From: Dethiobacter alkaliphilus AHT 1
Lineage (GTDB): Bacteria; Bacillota; Dethiobacteria; Dethiobacterales; Dethiobacteraceae
Direction of reading: 5' to 3'
Length of the DNA: 55,374 nucleotides
Assembly: GCF_000174415.1 (NCBI RefSeq)
Contig: NZ_ACJM01000016.1
Coordinates: 1 to 55,374, forward strand
This document shows, piece after piece, positions 17,831 to 26,621 of the stretch. Numbering within the stretch: the stretch's first letter is position 1; each line of letters begins with the position of its first letter. A program made the position numbers and the translations under genes. The notes under the pieces were generated by a model. It was given only the letters and a program-made list of their open reading frames with translations, did no database searches and was not told the origin of the DNA.

Positions 17831-18610
17831 TTATCTGTAGAGCTGATTGGCAATGCTCCACATTTCCTCTGCGGTACGCAAAGCACGGGAATTCAGCTCA
17901 AAAGAACGCTGGTTGATAATCAGCTGGGTCATTTCAGCTGCCAAATCCACATTGGAGCTTTCCAAATACCCCTGGGAAACCCTGGATCCTTCGCCGGGGA
18001 AGGCAAGAAGTGCAGCCCCGGAGGCCGGGGTGGCCTGCAGCAGGTTATCTCCCAGCTGCTCCAGACCGTGAGGATTATCAAAATAAGCCAATTGCAGCAT
18101 ACCCAGCGGGACTACTGTACCGTCTTCATATACGGCGCTTACTGCTCCCTCGGGAGCCACATTAACCTCATATTGGCCCTCCGGCAGCTGGGGAAAAACA
18201 ACCCGGTACCCCTGTGAGTTCACAATATTTCCCTCACTGTCCCGGGAAAAGCTGCCGTCACGGGTATAAGCCATACCTCCGCCCGGCAGGGTTATCTGAA
18301 AATAGCCGTCACCCACAATGGCCATATCCAGATCTCTGTCAGTCTGCAGATAGGTTCCGGGCCGCAAATCGGAGCGAATGGCCGCCACCTTACTGCCCAC
18401 ACCCACTGTCTTGGGATGCTCGCCGGCAGCCGCCGGCTCCACCGCATTTCCCCGCCGCTCTATGGACTGATAAACTAAATCGGAAAACAGGGTTGTTTTC
18501 TTTTTATAGCCCGTGGTATTTACATTGGCAATATTATGAGCAGTCACATCAATTTTTTGCTGTTGGGCCCGCATACCGCCCGCCGCATTCCAAAGTCCGC
18601 GAATGGTCAT
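17831..18610 (-). CDS. flgG: Flagellar distal-rod protein FlgG family
   Basis: The 259-aa rod/hook-family protein has an N-terminus MTIRGLWNAAGGMRAQQQKIDVTAHNIANVNTTGYK. It also has DRDLDMAIVGDGYFQI, which is typical of FlgF/FlgG, and a C-terminus QGYLESSNVDLAAEMTQLIINQRSFELNSR. It forms part of the rod crossing the wall. In Bacillus the pair is called flhO/flhP. It is the second of two paralogues here and the last gene before a terminator. Confidence 0.9.
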   Translation of the reverse strand: MTIRGLWNAAGGMRAQQQKIDVTAHNIANVNTTGYKKKTTLFSDLVYQSIERRGNAVEPAAAGEHPKTVGVGSKVAAIRSDLRPGTYLQTDRDLDMAIVGDGYFQITLPGGGMAYTRDGSFSRDSEGNIVNSQGYRVVFPQLPEGQYEVNVAPEGAVSAVYEDGTVVPLGMLQLAYFDNPHGLEQLGDNLLQATPASGAALLAFPGEGSRVSQGYLESSNVDLAAEMTQLIINQRSFELNSRALRTAEEMWSIANQLYR

Positions 18611-18622
18611 CTGTTTTCCCCC

Positions 18623-19378
18623 TTATCTTAGAGCAGCAATTTCGTTGGTGGCTTTGCGCAACATATCATCCTGGGCCTGCACTACCCTTTGGTTTGTTTC
18701 ATAGGCACGCATGGCGGCCAGCATCTGTACCATCTCCTGTACAGCCTGTACATTTGAGCCTTCCAAAAAGCCCTGTTTTACCATGCCGGTAACCGGCTGC
18801 TGCTCGGCCCCTTCAGCGGCGGTAAACAATGAGTCGCCGACTTTCTGCAGTTCTGAGTTATCGGCAAAACTGACCCGAGCCAACTGGCCCTGCATGGCAT
18901 CATTGACAAAAACATTTCCCGCCTGGTCAATTTGCACCTCTCCTGCCGGTAATTGCAGCGGGCCTGTGGTTCCCATTACTCTGTGGCCCTGGTCATTGAC
19001 CAGCATGCGGTCCGCATCAATGGAAAAGGCCCCATTGCGGGTATAGCGCAGCCCCTGTTCTGTTTCCACCACAAAATAGCCGTCTCCGGCCATGGCCACA
19101 TCCAGGTCCCGTCCCGTTTCCTGCAGGCTGCCCTGTTCATGGGATGTATGAATTCCGTCAATCAGCGAACCCACACCCAGAGAGCCGATAACGGGACGAA
19201 CTCCAAAAGGCTGCCTGTCCCCCAGGCGCACCACCGGTTGCTCCCCGTGGGAACGCTGCAAAGCCAGATCCCTTTTAAATCCTGTAGTTTCACTGTTAGC
19301 CAGATTATTGGTGATGGTTTCCTGCCTGGTTGATTCCACCATCATGCCGCTGGCTGCGGTGTAAAGCCCTCGTATCAT
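18623..19378 (-). CDS. flgF: Flagellar rod protein FlgF/FlgG family
   Basis: The 251-aa protein has MIRGLYTAASGMMVESTRQETITNNLANSETTGFKRD at the N-terminus, a central GRDLDVAMAGDGYFVV block and a C-terminal QGFLEGSNVQAVQEMVQML. It is a rod protein and paralogue of the next gene. Its ATG overlaps the stop of the small upstream reading frame (ATGA at 19378-19375), which indicates translational coupling. Assignment to FlgF rather than FlgG rests on order. Confidence 0.88.
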   Translation of the reverse strand: MIRGLYTAASGMMVESTRQETITNNLANSETTGFKRDLALQRSHGEQPVVRLGDRQPFGVRPVIGSLGVGSLIDGIHTSHEQGSLQETGRDLDVAMAGDGYFVVETEQGLRYTRNGAFSIDADRMLVNDQGHRVMGTTGPLQLPAGEVQIDQAGNVFVNDAMQGQLARVSFADNSELQKVGDSLFTAAEGAEQQPVTGMVKQGFLEGSNVQAVQEMVQMLAAMRAYETNQRVVQAQDDMLRKATNEIAALR

Positions 19379-19617
19379 TGTTCATCCCCGCCTTTCTCAC
19401 TGTCACTGCTTCCAGCTCCACTGCTCATTCCGGAAAAAGGCACTACTTCCTCCGGAAATACCATCCCCTGATTGCGGGCCAACTGTTCCACACGTTCCGG
19501 CGGCAGCGGGCGGGTTGCCTGCATCAGCATAATCAGAGCAGCCAGAAGAAGTCCCAGGCCAAAGCCCAGAAGAAAATGCCAGTTAATCTGCTCTATCTTC
19601 TCAAGCCAAGTATTAAT
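19375..19617 (-). CDS. Small membrane protein, unknown function, apparent ATT start
   Basis: This 80-codon frame opens right after a TGA and reads through one clear membrane segment (NWHFLLGFGLGLLLAALIMLM). A tail with LPPERVEQLARNQGMVFPEEVVPF and an acidic Ser/Gly-rich end follow. No ATG, GTG or TTG is in frame before the membrane segment. The likely start is ATT at 19617 behind GGGAGAGGTGAGG. It overlaps the end of the DUF6115 gene and its TGA overlaps the flgF ATG, as a real operon gene would. Similar short proteins occur at this place in related flagellar clusters as far as I recall; function is unknown. Confidence 0.6.
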   Translation of the reverse strand: MNTWLEKIEQINWHFLLGFGLGLLLAALIMLMQATRPLPPERVEQLARNQGMVFPEEVVPFSGMSSGAGSSDSEKGGDEQ

Positions 19618-20048
19618 TCAACCTCACCTCTCCCTATCCCTAATTGTGCGGCGATATCGGCCACATCAGACCCCTCATCCTTTAGGCGGTAAACCTCCTG
19701 GTGCCTGACACGGCCGGTAGGGGTTTCCGGCCGGGAAACGGGGTTATTGAGAATGGCCTCAGCGCGGCTGATTAGCCTGTCCAGCTGCTGCAGCCGGAAT
19801 TCCACCGCCTCCCGCTGCTTTTCCATCCGTGTTACCAGATGGTGGTACACCTGATTTTTTTCATCCAGTTCGGAAAGCGCCGATTCCACCGATTCCTGCA
19901 ACTCAAACAAGGCCACCAGTTCACGGTTTAACGGCCGGTCAACCTCGGCACGCAGAGCATCATCGAACGGTTCATTCTTTTTTTGTGTCAGTTTGAAGGC
20001 AGCCGTAAGGGCCAGAGCAAGTCCGACAAAAAACAGTAGGTATGGCAT
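19593..20048 (-). CDS. DUF6115-type membrane-anchored coiled-coil protein
   Basis: The 151-aa protein has an N-terminal membrane segment (PYLLFFVGLALALTAAF), a long charged coiled coil at about 35-110, and a C-terminal helix-turn-helix-like end (VYRLKDEGSDVADIAAQLGIGRGEVELILGL). It resembles DUF6115 proteins found after fliA in Clostridia. ATG 20048 follows CGGAG by eight bases; a GTG at 20057 is the alternative. The function is not known. Confidence 0.7.
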   Translation of the reverse strand: MPYLLFFVGLALALTAAFKLTQKKNEPFDDALRAEVDRPLNRELVALFELQESVESALSELDEKNQVYHHLVTRMEKQREAVEFRLQQLDRLISRAEAILNNPVSRPETPTGRVRHQEVYRLKDEGSDVADIAAQLGIGRGEVELILGLRR

Positions 20049-20081
20049 CAATCCCACTCCGTTCTCCGCTTGGGTTAGTAT

Positions 20082-20801
20082 CTATTCGTCCTGCAAAGCA
20101 GTGCGCAGCCGGGCAATAATCCGGGCATGCAGCTGGCAAACCCGGGATTCGGTTACGCCCAGCACCAATCCCACCTCTTTTAAGGTCAGGTCCTCCTGAT
20201 AATAAAGTGCCAATAACTGCTGATGGCGCTCCGGCAGTTGGCCGATGGCTTCCGCCAGACGCTGCCGGTCCTCGGCGGCAATCAGCCGGTCCAGCGCTTC
20301 CACTTCCGGGCCGTCCACTGCCGGAACAGCCAGCAGGGTGTCCTCCAGAGACAGCAGCGAGCTGCTGTTAATCATACCGGTGATTTTGCGCAGTTGCGGG
20401 ATGGTAATTCCCATTTTCTCCGCAATCTCCTCTTCGGCAGGCTCCCTACCCAACTGCGTTGCCAGCTCCTGCACTGCCCGGTCCATTTCACGCATTTCCC
20501 GCACCACAGAACGGGGCACCCAACAAAGCCGGCGCAGTTCATCCAGCATGGCTCCACGGATGCGCAGCGCAGCAAAGGATTCAAACTTTACCCCCCGAGT
20601 AGGGTCAAAGCGCTGCAGCGCTTCCAACAGGCCCAGCATACCGGCCTGCAGCAAATCATCGCGGTTCACATGTGCCGGCAAACCCAGTGCCAGCCGCCCT
20701 GCATGCAGGCGCACCAGCGGCAGGTATTTTTCCACCAGCGTTTCCTGTAGGCCCTCTTCTTTTGTCTCCTGGTATTTAACCCATACATTGGCGCCGCTCA
20801 T
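20082..20801 (-). CDS. fliA: Flagellar RNA polymerase sigma factor FliA (sigma-28 / sigma-D)
   Basis: The 239-aa sigma-70 family factor has region 2 (LVRLHAGRLALGLPAHVNRDDLLQAGMLGLLEAL, FESFAALRIRGAMLDELR), region 3 (LGREPAEEEIAEKMGIT) and region 4 (LTLKEVGLVLGVTESRVCQLHARI). It directs late flagellar genes; five matching promoters lie in this window. The start at ATG 20801 has GGGAGAGA upstream, and the longer frame would overlap the PilZ gene. It is inhibited by FlgM, encoded at 54485-54763. Confidence 0.95.
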   Translation of the reverse strand: MSGANVWVKYQETKEEGLQETLVEKYLPLVRLHAGRLALGLPAHVNRDDLLQAGMLGLLEALQRFDPTRGVKFESFAALRIRGAMLDELRRLCWVPRSVVREMREMDRAVQELATQLGREPAEEEIAEKMGITIPQLRKITGMINSSSLLSLEDTLLAVPAVDGPEVEALDRLIAAEDRQRLAEAIGQLPERHQQLLALYYQEDLTLKEVGLVLGVTESRVCQLHARIIARLRTALQDE

Positions 20802-20814
20802 ACCATCTCTCCCG

Positions 20815-21474
20815 TCAGGTTTGCGTACGCTGACGCATTTTGCTGAAGATATACGCGATAATCCGTTCCTGGTCCACCTCGCTGATATCGGCAAAGCCAA
20901 TACCGAAGCGGATCGTTTTGGACCGGGCATCCTCGTAAACCCAGGATATCTTCCCCGACAGGGAAAGAACCTGGGAGCTGCCGTCATCAAGGCGTAAATT
21001 TAGCAGTGCGGTATCTCCCTGGGCAACACGCCTGGTATCGGCAATCTGCAGCCCGCCTCCGGAGATATCCACCGTATTACCGGTATAGGTATCACTGACT
21101 TCCGGCAGTCCGGTATCTTCGTTTCTGGAAATAAGTCTGTACTCCACCGGCAGCATGACCGGTATGCGGACAAAACTGCGTCGCTGGCGCCGGGCAAAGC
21201 GGGTGGGCCGCTCCAAAATGATAAGTGGAACATTGTTGGACTTTTTCCGGCTCAGTACTCTACTTTCAAACCGGTAAATGGCATCCTCAATGGCAAACTC
21301 TACCCTCACCATTTCCCCCGGCTGCAAAAGTAAATACCGGCCCTGGTGAATGGGGATGTTTATGGCAACCGATTCTTTATCCACTTCCTGCACAGAACTT
21401 TTATAATAATCTCCATCCGGCAGAAGCATCACTTCTAACTTTTGCTGTAGCTGCAATCGAACTTTTTTCAACAA
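20815..21474 (-). CDS. ycgR: PilZ-domain flagellar brake protein (YcgR/YpfA type)
   Basis: The 219-aa protein has an N-terminal YcgR-like domain at about 1-95. A PilZ domain from about 96 onward has RRQRRSFVRIPV (the RxxxR c-di-GMP grip) and NTVDISGGGLQI (the D/NxSxxG motif). Both halves of the binding site are intact. In Bacillus the homologue slows the motor when c-di-GMP is high. The start appears to be TTG at 21474 behind GGTGGTGG. It stands between flhG and fliA in the operon. Confidence 0.9.
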   Translation of the reverse strand: MLKKVRLQLQQKLEVMLLPDGDYYKSSVQEVDKESVAINIPIHQGRYLLLQPGEMVRVEFAIEDAIYRFESRVLSRKKSNNVPLIILERPTRFARRQRRSFVRIPVMLPVEYRLISRNEDTGLPEVSDTYTGNTVDISGGGLQIADTRRVAQGDTALLNLRLDDGSSQVLSLSGKISWVYEDARSKTIRFGIGFADISEVDQERIIAYIFSKMRQRTQT

Positions 21475-21493
21475 GTGCTACCACCACCGGATC

Positions 21494-22372
21494 TTATTTT
21501 TCCATCATTTTGGTAAAGCGGCTCAAGAAACCGCTGATGCCGCGTGGTTTCCCAGGCATGATATCCAAAAGCTTTCCGGCGATATTTTCCACATCTTTGG
21601 TTGCACGGGCCCGGGGAAACAGCGTAACCAAAGGCTGCTGCTGCTTAACCGCGCGCACAACCTGCCCGTCACTGCAGATCTCTCCCAGAAATTCCACATC
21701 CACCTGTAAAAACTTCTGACTTACTTCGGCGAACCGTTCGGCAATAACTGTTCCTTCCTGGTGATCCCGCACCTGGTTTACCACCAGCTTTATTTTCTGA
21801 TGCACCCGCAGTTTGGAGACCACCTTGATAATACCGTAAGCATCGGTGATGGAGGTGGGCTCCGGAGTGGTTATCACAATTAATTCATCGGCGGCGGAAA
21901 CAAAGGAGAGTACAGAGCGGGACAAACCGGCGCCGGTATCGATGAGCAAAATATCGGCGGCGTTTTCCAAATCCATCAGGCTTTGCAGCAAACGGTCACG
22001 CTGCGCCGGGGAAAGGTTGGCCATTTCCGCCAGTCCGGATCCGCCGGGGATTATCTTTATTCCCTCCGGTCCGGTGATAATAATATCCTCCATCATTTTC
22101 GTGCCTTTGACCACGTCTTGCAAATTATGCAGCGGCAAAAGGCCCAGGATAATATCAACGTTGGCCAGGCCCAAATCCGCATCCAAAACGGCGACCCGCT
22201 TACCCAACCGGGAAAGGGCGATGGCCAGATTAACCACCAGGTTGGTCTTACCCACCCCGCCTTTTCCGCTGGTAACGGTAATAACCCGGGGGATTTTCTT
22301 TTGCTTAATAATTTTTCGCCGTTCATTGGCGCCCAAAGCCAGCTGTCGTAAACGCTCCGCCTGATCAAACAT
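21494..22372 (-). CDS. flhG: MinD-like ATPase FlhG (FleN/YlxH)
   Basis: The 292-aa protein begins MFDQAERLRQLA, the activator helix (DQAxxLR) that stimulates the FlhF GTPase. It has the deviant Walker A GKGGVGKTNLVVNLA near residue 38, then VLDADLGLANVDIILG and LLIDTGAGLS. It controls flagellar number and placement with FlhF. ATG 22372 follows GGGGG; a TTG at 22381 is also in frame. It overlaps flhF slightly. Confidence 0.94.
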   Translation of the reverse strand: MFDQAERLRQLALGANERRKIIKQKKIPRVITVTSGKGGVGKTNLVVNLAIALSRLGKRVAVLDADLGLANVDIILGLLPLHNLQDVVKGTKMMEDIIITGPEGIKIIPGGSGLAEMANLSPAQRDRLLQSLMDLENAADILLIDTGAGLSRSVLSFVSAADELIVITTPEPTSITDAYGIIKVVSKLRVHQKIKLVVNQVRDHQEGTVIAERFAEVSQKFLQVDVEFLGEICSDGQVVRAVKQQQPLVTLFPRARATKDVENIAGKLLDIMPGKPRGISGFLSRFTKMMEK

Positions 22373-23450
22373 TCTGCTCAACCCCCAGAATCAATTTTGC
22401 CAGTTTGTCGGCTGTGGCGTTTTCGATGTCGTCGGGGACATTTTGTCCCGTGGTCAGGTATGTAATGGGCAGGTTACTGGTATTGGCCACATTTAAGAGT
22501 GCTCCAAAAGTTTCAGTTTCGTCCAGCTTAGTGAAAATCAGTCGGTTAAAGTTTACTTTGCTGAACTTGGCGATAATCTGCTGCAAATCTCTGGTTTTGG
22601 TGGTGGCGCTCAACACCAGAAAAGTTTCCGGCGCCGGCAGCGCTTCCATAAAGACGGCCAACTCGGAGACCTGCATGGAATTCTTAGCATTACGGCCTGC
22701 GGTATCCACCAGAATAATTTCCCGATCCGCCAGCCTCTCCAGTGCCTGGGTCATATCTTTAGGCGTCATAACCACCTCAATGGGCATACCGGTAATATCG
22801 GCGTAAGTGCGCAATTGCTCCACCGCCCCGATACGGTAGCTATCAATGGTAATCATGCCCACCTGTTTGTTATGATACAGAGCAAAACGCGCCGCCAGTT
22901 TGGCCAGCGTGGTGGTCTTTCCCACACCGGTGGGGCCCACAAAGGTAAGAACACGGGAAGTATCCGGCACATCTGCGGTGCGCAGGTGTTCCCTTACTTT
23001 CTTTTGCAGAATCAATTCCACCACTTCATCGGAAAGAGCATTTTCGGCGGCAAAGTCTTCGTGAATTTCCGTTAGAATCTGCTGCGCCAGTGCCGGATCC
23101 ACATCGTTGTCGATGAGCCGCTGCATCCAACGATAAAACGGCCCTTTTTCCTCTATGTTTTGTTTCTGCTGCCGGCTTACCAATTGATTCACCATCTGTT
23201 TCAACTCGCTGATTTCACTTTGCAGCCGCTCTTCCTGCCTATCGGGCTGGCGCGCCGCCGCCACCGGCTGCTGGCGCACCGGCGTGTCCACCGCCGCCGT
23301 AATCTCCACTTTAACCGGTGCAAACAACCCACGGAACCCCTTTTCCCGTACTTTGCGGCTTTCAATAATAACCGCTTCGGGCCCCAACTCCTTTTTAATC
23401 TGGAGCATTCCCTCTTGTACGGTGTCAACGCAATACTTTTTAATCTTCAC
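22365..23450 (-). CDS. flhF: Flagellar SRP-like GTPase FlhF
   Basis: The 361-aa protein has a basic N-terminal region, a Q-rich linker, and a C-terminal SRP GTPase domain. The latter shows FVGPTGVGKTTTLAKLAARFAL (P-loop), IDSYRIGAVEQLRTYA, ILVDTAGRN and FTKLDETE. It fixes the site of flagellar assembly. The start is GTG 23450, whose GTGA overlaps the flhA stop. Confidence 0.95.
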   Translation of the reverse strand: MKIKKYCVDTVQEGMLQIKKELGPEAVIIESRKVREKGFRGLFAPVKVEITAAVDTPVRQQPVAAARQPDRQEERLQSEISELKQMVNQLVSRQQKQNIEEKGPFYRWMQRLIDNDVDPALAQQILTEIHEDFAAENALSDEVVELILQKKVREHLRTADVPDTSRVLTFVGPTGVGKTTTLAKLAARFALYHNKQVGMITIDSYRIGAVEQLRTYADITGMPIEVVMTPKDMTQALERLADREIILVDTAGRNAKNSMQVSELAVFMEALPAPETFLVLSATTKTRDLQQIIAKFSKVNFNRLIFTKLDETETFGALLNVANTSNLPITYLTTGQNVPDDIENATADKLAKLILGVEQNV

Positions 23451-25528
23451 CCTTGACTCACCATCCCAACTGATTCTACTTCCACACCGGGGACTATTTC
23501 ATTGAAAGAGAGGACTACCAGATTAGGTAAAAACCTCTCTGTCAAACGCTTGAAGGGCAGCCTGATTCTCGATGAGGTAAGCACCAGAGGCTGCCGGCCC
23601 TGCATCAGTTCCTGATCGGCCCGCACCGAGAGGTCAGAGATAATATTCTGAGTGGCCTGGGGATCCATAACCGGATAAGATCCATGGGCGGTAACCTGCA
23701 GAGAATCCGCCAGTTTCTGCTCCAGCCGCGGATCCAGGGAAATCACATAAAGTTTACCTTCCTCAGCGTACAGATTACAGATGGTGCGCCCCAGGGACTG
23801 CCGCACATATTCGGTGAGCAGATCAATCTCCCGGGTGGAGCGCGCGTAATCTGCCAGCGTTTCAAAAATTGTGACCAGATCGCGAATCGGTACCCGTTCT
23901 CTTAATAGATTCTTCAAGACCTTCTGTATTTCCCCCACGGTCAGCAAATCCGGCAATAATTCGTCAATAACTGCAGGCTGTTTCTCCTTTACCAGATCAA
24001 TAAGGGACTTAACTTCCTGGCGTCCCAGCAAATCATGGGCAAATGTTTTAATGGTTTCAGTCAGATGGGTAATCATCACCGTGGTTACATCCACCACGGT
24101 ATAGCCGGCCATTTCCGCCTCATCCTTCTTTTCAGCGGGAATCCAGACCGCCGGCAGGCCGAAGGTGGGCTCCCGGGTGGGGAAGCCGTCCAAATCGGTG
24201 GGAGTATCCCCCTCCAGCGGATTCATGGCCATATAGTAACCGGGGCGCAGTTCGCCGCGGGCTATTTCATTGCCTTTCAACTTAAAAATATAAGTATTGG
24301 GCGGCAGCTGCAGATTATCCCGGATCCGGATGGGCTGCACCACAATCCCCAGCTCCAGAGCACACTGCCGTCGGCTGGCGGTAATCCGGTCTAAAAGATC
24401 GCCGCCGTGGCCGCTGTCTGTGAGCGGTATCAGGCTGTAGCCGATTTCTATCTCCAACGGTTCCACCGCCAGCAGGTTCAGGACATTTTCCGGCGGTGCC
24501 GGCTTCTCTTCTTCCCGGGCCTCCGCCGCCTGCAGGCGCTCTTGCTCTATCTTTTCTTCATCCAGCAAAGTGTAGGCGGCAAAACCGGTGGCCGCCGAAA
24601 GCATCATAAAGGGCCAGGTAGGAATATTGGGAACCAATCCTAAAATTAATAAAATCGCGCTGGTTAAAATCATCACCCGGGGAAAACCCAGGATTTGCTT
24701 GGACAAATCCTCCCCGAAACTGCCCTCGGAAGCACTACGGGTTACCAGCATGCCCGCCGCCGCCGAAACCAAAAGCGCCGGAATCTGCGTCACCAGGCCG
24801 TCACCCACCGTCAGCAGAATATAGGTCTGGATTGCCTGCTCCAGGTCCATGCCCTGCTGAATCATACCGATGGCAAACCCGGCTAAAATGTTTACCATCA
24901 CAATGACAATCCCGGCAATGGCATCGCCGCGCACAAACTTACTGGCACCATCCATGGCTCCGTAAAAATCTGCTTCCGACTGCAGATTTTTGCGGCGGGA
25001 CCGCGCTTCGTGCTCATCAATGAGCCCGGCATTAAAATCGGCATCGATACTCATTTGTTTTCCGGGCATGGCATCTAAGGTGAACCGGGCCGCCACTTCC
25101 GCCACCCGGCCGGCGCCGTTGGTGATAACCACAAACTGAATTACCGTAATAATGATGAAAATAATCAAACCCACCGCATAATTGCTGCCGGCCACAAAAC
25201 TGCCGAAAGCGGCAATCACGTTGCCCGCCTCACCGCGGCTCAAAATCAGCCGGGTGGAGATATTCAGCGACAGGCGAAACAGCGTCACCACCAAAAGCAG
25301 TGATGGAAAAACGGCAAACTGCAAAGTTTCGGTGGTAAACAAAGTCAAAAGAATGGTAATAAGGGCAAAAGCGATGGAGAAAGTAAGTAAAATATCCAGC
25401 AGCAGAGGCGGGATGGGGATGATGATAATCATCACCACGGCAATCACCGCAGCGGCTACGAACATATCGGCGTTTTGCAGCATACCGTGCCAGCCACGGC
25501 GAGCCAAAGTCTTAGCCAAACCTGCCAC
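23447..25528 (-). CDS. flhA: Flagellar export gate protein FlhA
   Basis: The 693-aa protein has about eight membrane helices in residues 20-320. The conserved FHIPEP-type loop is seen here as GKQMSIDADFNAGLIDEHEARSRR. A large cytoplasmic domain follows (DGFPTREPTFGLPAVWI, TVVDVTTVMITHLTETIK, ERVPIRDLVTIFETLADYA). It is the export-gate ring and substrate dock. The start is given as GTG 25528; ATG 25483 is a possible shorter start. It lies 16 bases after flhB. Confidence 0.95.
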   Translation of the reverse strand: MAGLAKTLARRGWHGMLQNADMFVAAAVIAVVMIIIIPIPPLLLDILLTFSIAFALITILLTLFTTETLQFAVFPSLLLVVTLFRLSLNISTRLILSRGEAGNVIAAFGSFVAGSNYAVGLIIFIIITVIQFVVITNGAGRVAEVAARFTLDAMPGKQMSIDADFNAGLIDEHEARSRRKNLQSEADFYGAMDGASKFVRGDAIAGIVIVMVNILAGFAIGMIQQGMDLEQAIQTYILLTVGDGLVTQIPALLVSAAAGMLVTRSASEGSFGEDLSKQILGFPRVMILTSAILLILGLVPNIPTWPFMMLSAATGFAAYTLLDEEKIEQERLQAAEAREEEKPAPPENVLNLLAVEPLEIEIGYSLIPLTDSGHGGDLLDRITASRRQCALELGIVVQPIRIRDNLQLPPNTYIFKLKGNEIARGELRPGYYMAMNPLEGDTPTDLDGFPTREPTFGLPAVWIPAEKKDEAEMAGYTVVDVTTVMITHLTETIKTFAHDLLGRQEVKSLIDLVKEKQPAVIDELLPDLLTVGEIQKVLKNLLRERVPIRDLVTIFETLADYARSTREIDLLTEYVRQSLGRTICNLYAEEGKLYVISLDPRLEQKLADSLQVTAHGSYPVMDPQATQNIISDLSVRADQELMQGRQPLVLTSSRIRLPFKRLTERFLPNLVVLSFNEIVPGVEVESVGMVSQG

Positions 25529-25544
25529 CCTTTCCAGTTAAAAA

Positions 25545-26621
25545 TTAGCGTAACTTATAGACCAGCGCCAGAATTTCCGCCACCGCCTGGTAGAGGTCCA
25601 CCGGGATTTCCTGCCCGATTTCCACCTGATCGTAAAGCATCCGCGCCACCGGCTTGTTTTCCATAATGGGAACATTGTTTTCTTTGGCCGTTTCCCTGAT
25701 TCTCTTAGCCATCAGGGCCGCCCCTTTGGCCACCACTGTGGGGGCCTCATCCCGGTCTTCCCGGTAGCGGATGGCCACAGCCAGTTCGGTGGGGTTGGTG
25801 ATTACCACCGTAGCCTCCGGCACATCCTGCATCATGCGCTGCGTGGCAATGCTGCGCTGACGCTCCCGCAGCTGAGATTTAAGCTGTGGATCCCCTTCCA
25901 TCTGCTTGTGTTCCTCTTTTATCTCCTGTTTGCTCATCTTCAGATTCTGGTTATGCTCATAGCGCTGATAGATATAATCCAGCACCGACAGCACCAGAAA
26001 CAGAGCCCCAATCCGCAGCGCCAGATTAAGAGACAACGAGCGCAGAGTCTCCCAGACGCCTGCGGCATCCTGGTAAAGCGTGGCCAAAAGATTCTCCAGG
26101 TTTCCGCGAACAAACAGAAAGGCCACAAAACCAACCATCAATACCTTCAACAAAGATTTTGCCAGTTCAAACAGCGCCCGTTTGGAAGCAATTTTCTTAA
26201 ACCCTTCCGCCGGATTGAGCCGGTTAAACTGGGGATTCAGCGGCTCCGTGGTGAACAAAAAGCCCACCTGCAGGTAATTTACCGCCAGCCCTGCAATGAG
26301 GGAAACGGCAAACACGGGAGCCATAAAGAGAAAGAAATCGCCAAAAGCTCTCATGGTCAGGGCATTAAGGTTTCCCGGGGTAAGCAGCCTGCCGTCCATC
26401 TGCAAAAAGCGCAGCATGGTCTGTGCCAGGTGGTTAAAAAGAAACTGCCCCACCGCCATAAACAGGGCGGTCATAACCAGCAGATTTACTGCGGAATTCA
26501 GTTCGGCCGACTTAACAACCTGTCCTTTTTTCCGCGCCTCCTGCTTGCGCTTGGGCGTGGCCTCTTCTGTTTTATCACCTTCGCCGGCAAACAGCTGCAG
26601 GTCAAGACGTCCGCGGGACGT
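25545..26621 (-). CDS. flhB: Flagellar export switch protein FlhB, apparent ACG start and NPTE cleavage motif
   Basis: Conserved FlhB coding begins well before the first ATG (26474): DLQLFAGEGDKTEEATPKRK and ARKKGQVVKSAEL are in frame upstream. The frame meets the fliR stop as TAACG, so the likely start is ACG at 26621, giving 358 aa (usual 350-380). There are four membrane helices, then a cytoplasmic domain. The self-cleavage site reads TNPTELAV, where nearly all family members have NPTH. It sets the switch from hook to filament export. Confidence 0.88.
   Translation of the reverse strand, partial: TSRGRLDLQLFAGEGDKTEEATPKRKQEARKKGQVVKSAELNSAVNLLVMTALFMAVGQFLFNHLAQTMLRFLQMDGRLLTPGNLNALTMRAFGDFFLFMAPVFAVSLIAGLAVNYLQVGFLFTTEPLNPQFNRLNPAEGFKKIASKRALFELAKSLLKVLMVGFVAFLFVRGNLENLLATLYQDAAGVWETLRSLSLNLALRIGALFLVLSVLDYIYQRYEHNQNLKMSKQEIKEEHKQMEGDPQLKSQLRERQRSIATQRMMQDVPEATVVITNPTELAVAIRYREDRDEAPTVVAKGAALMAKRIRETAKENNVPIMENKPVARMLYDQVEIGQEIPVDLYQAVAEILALVYKLR

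Noticed and set aside
20802-20990. Upstream extension of the fliA frame by 63 codons.
   Set aside because: It lies wholly inside the PilZ gene in another frame and looks non-conserved (many Arg, Pro, Ser); the ATG at 20801 has a ribosome site.
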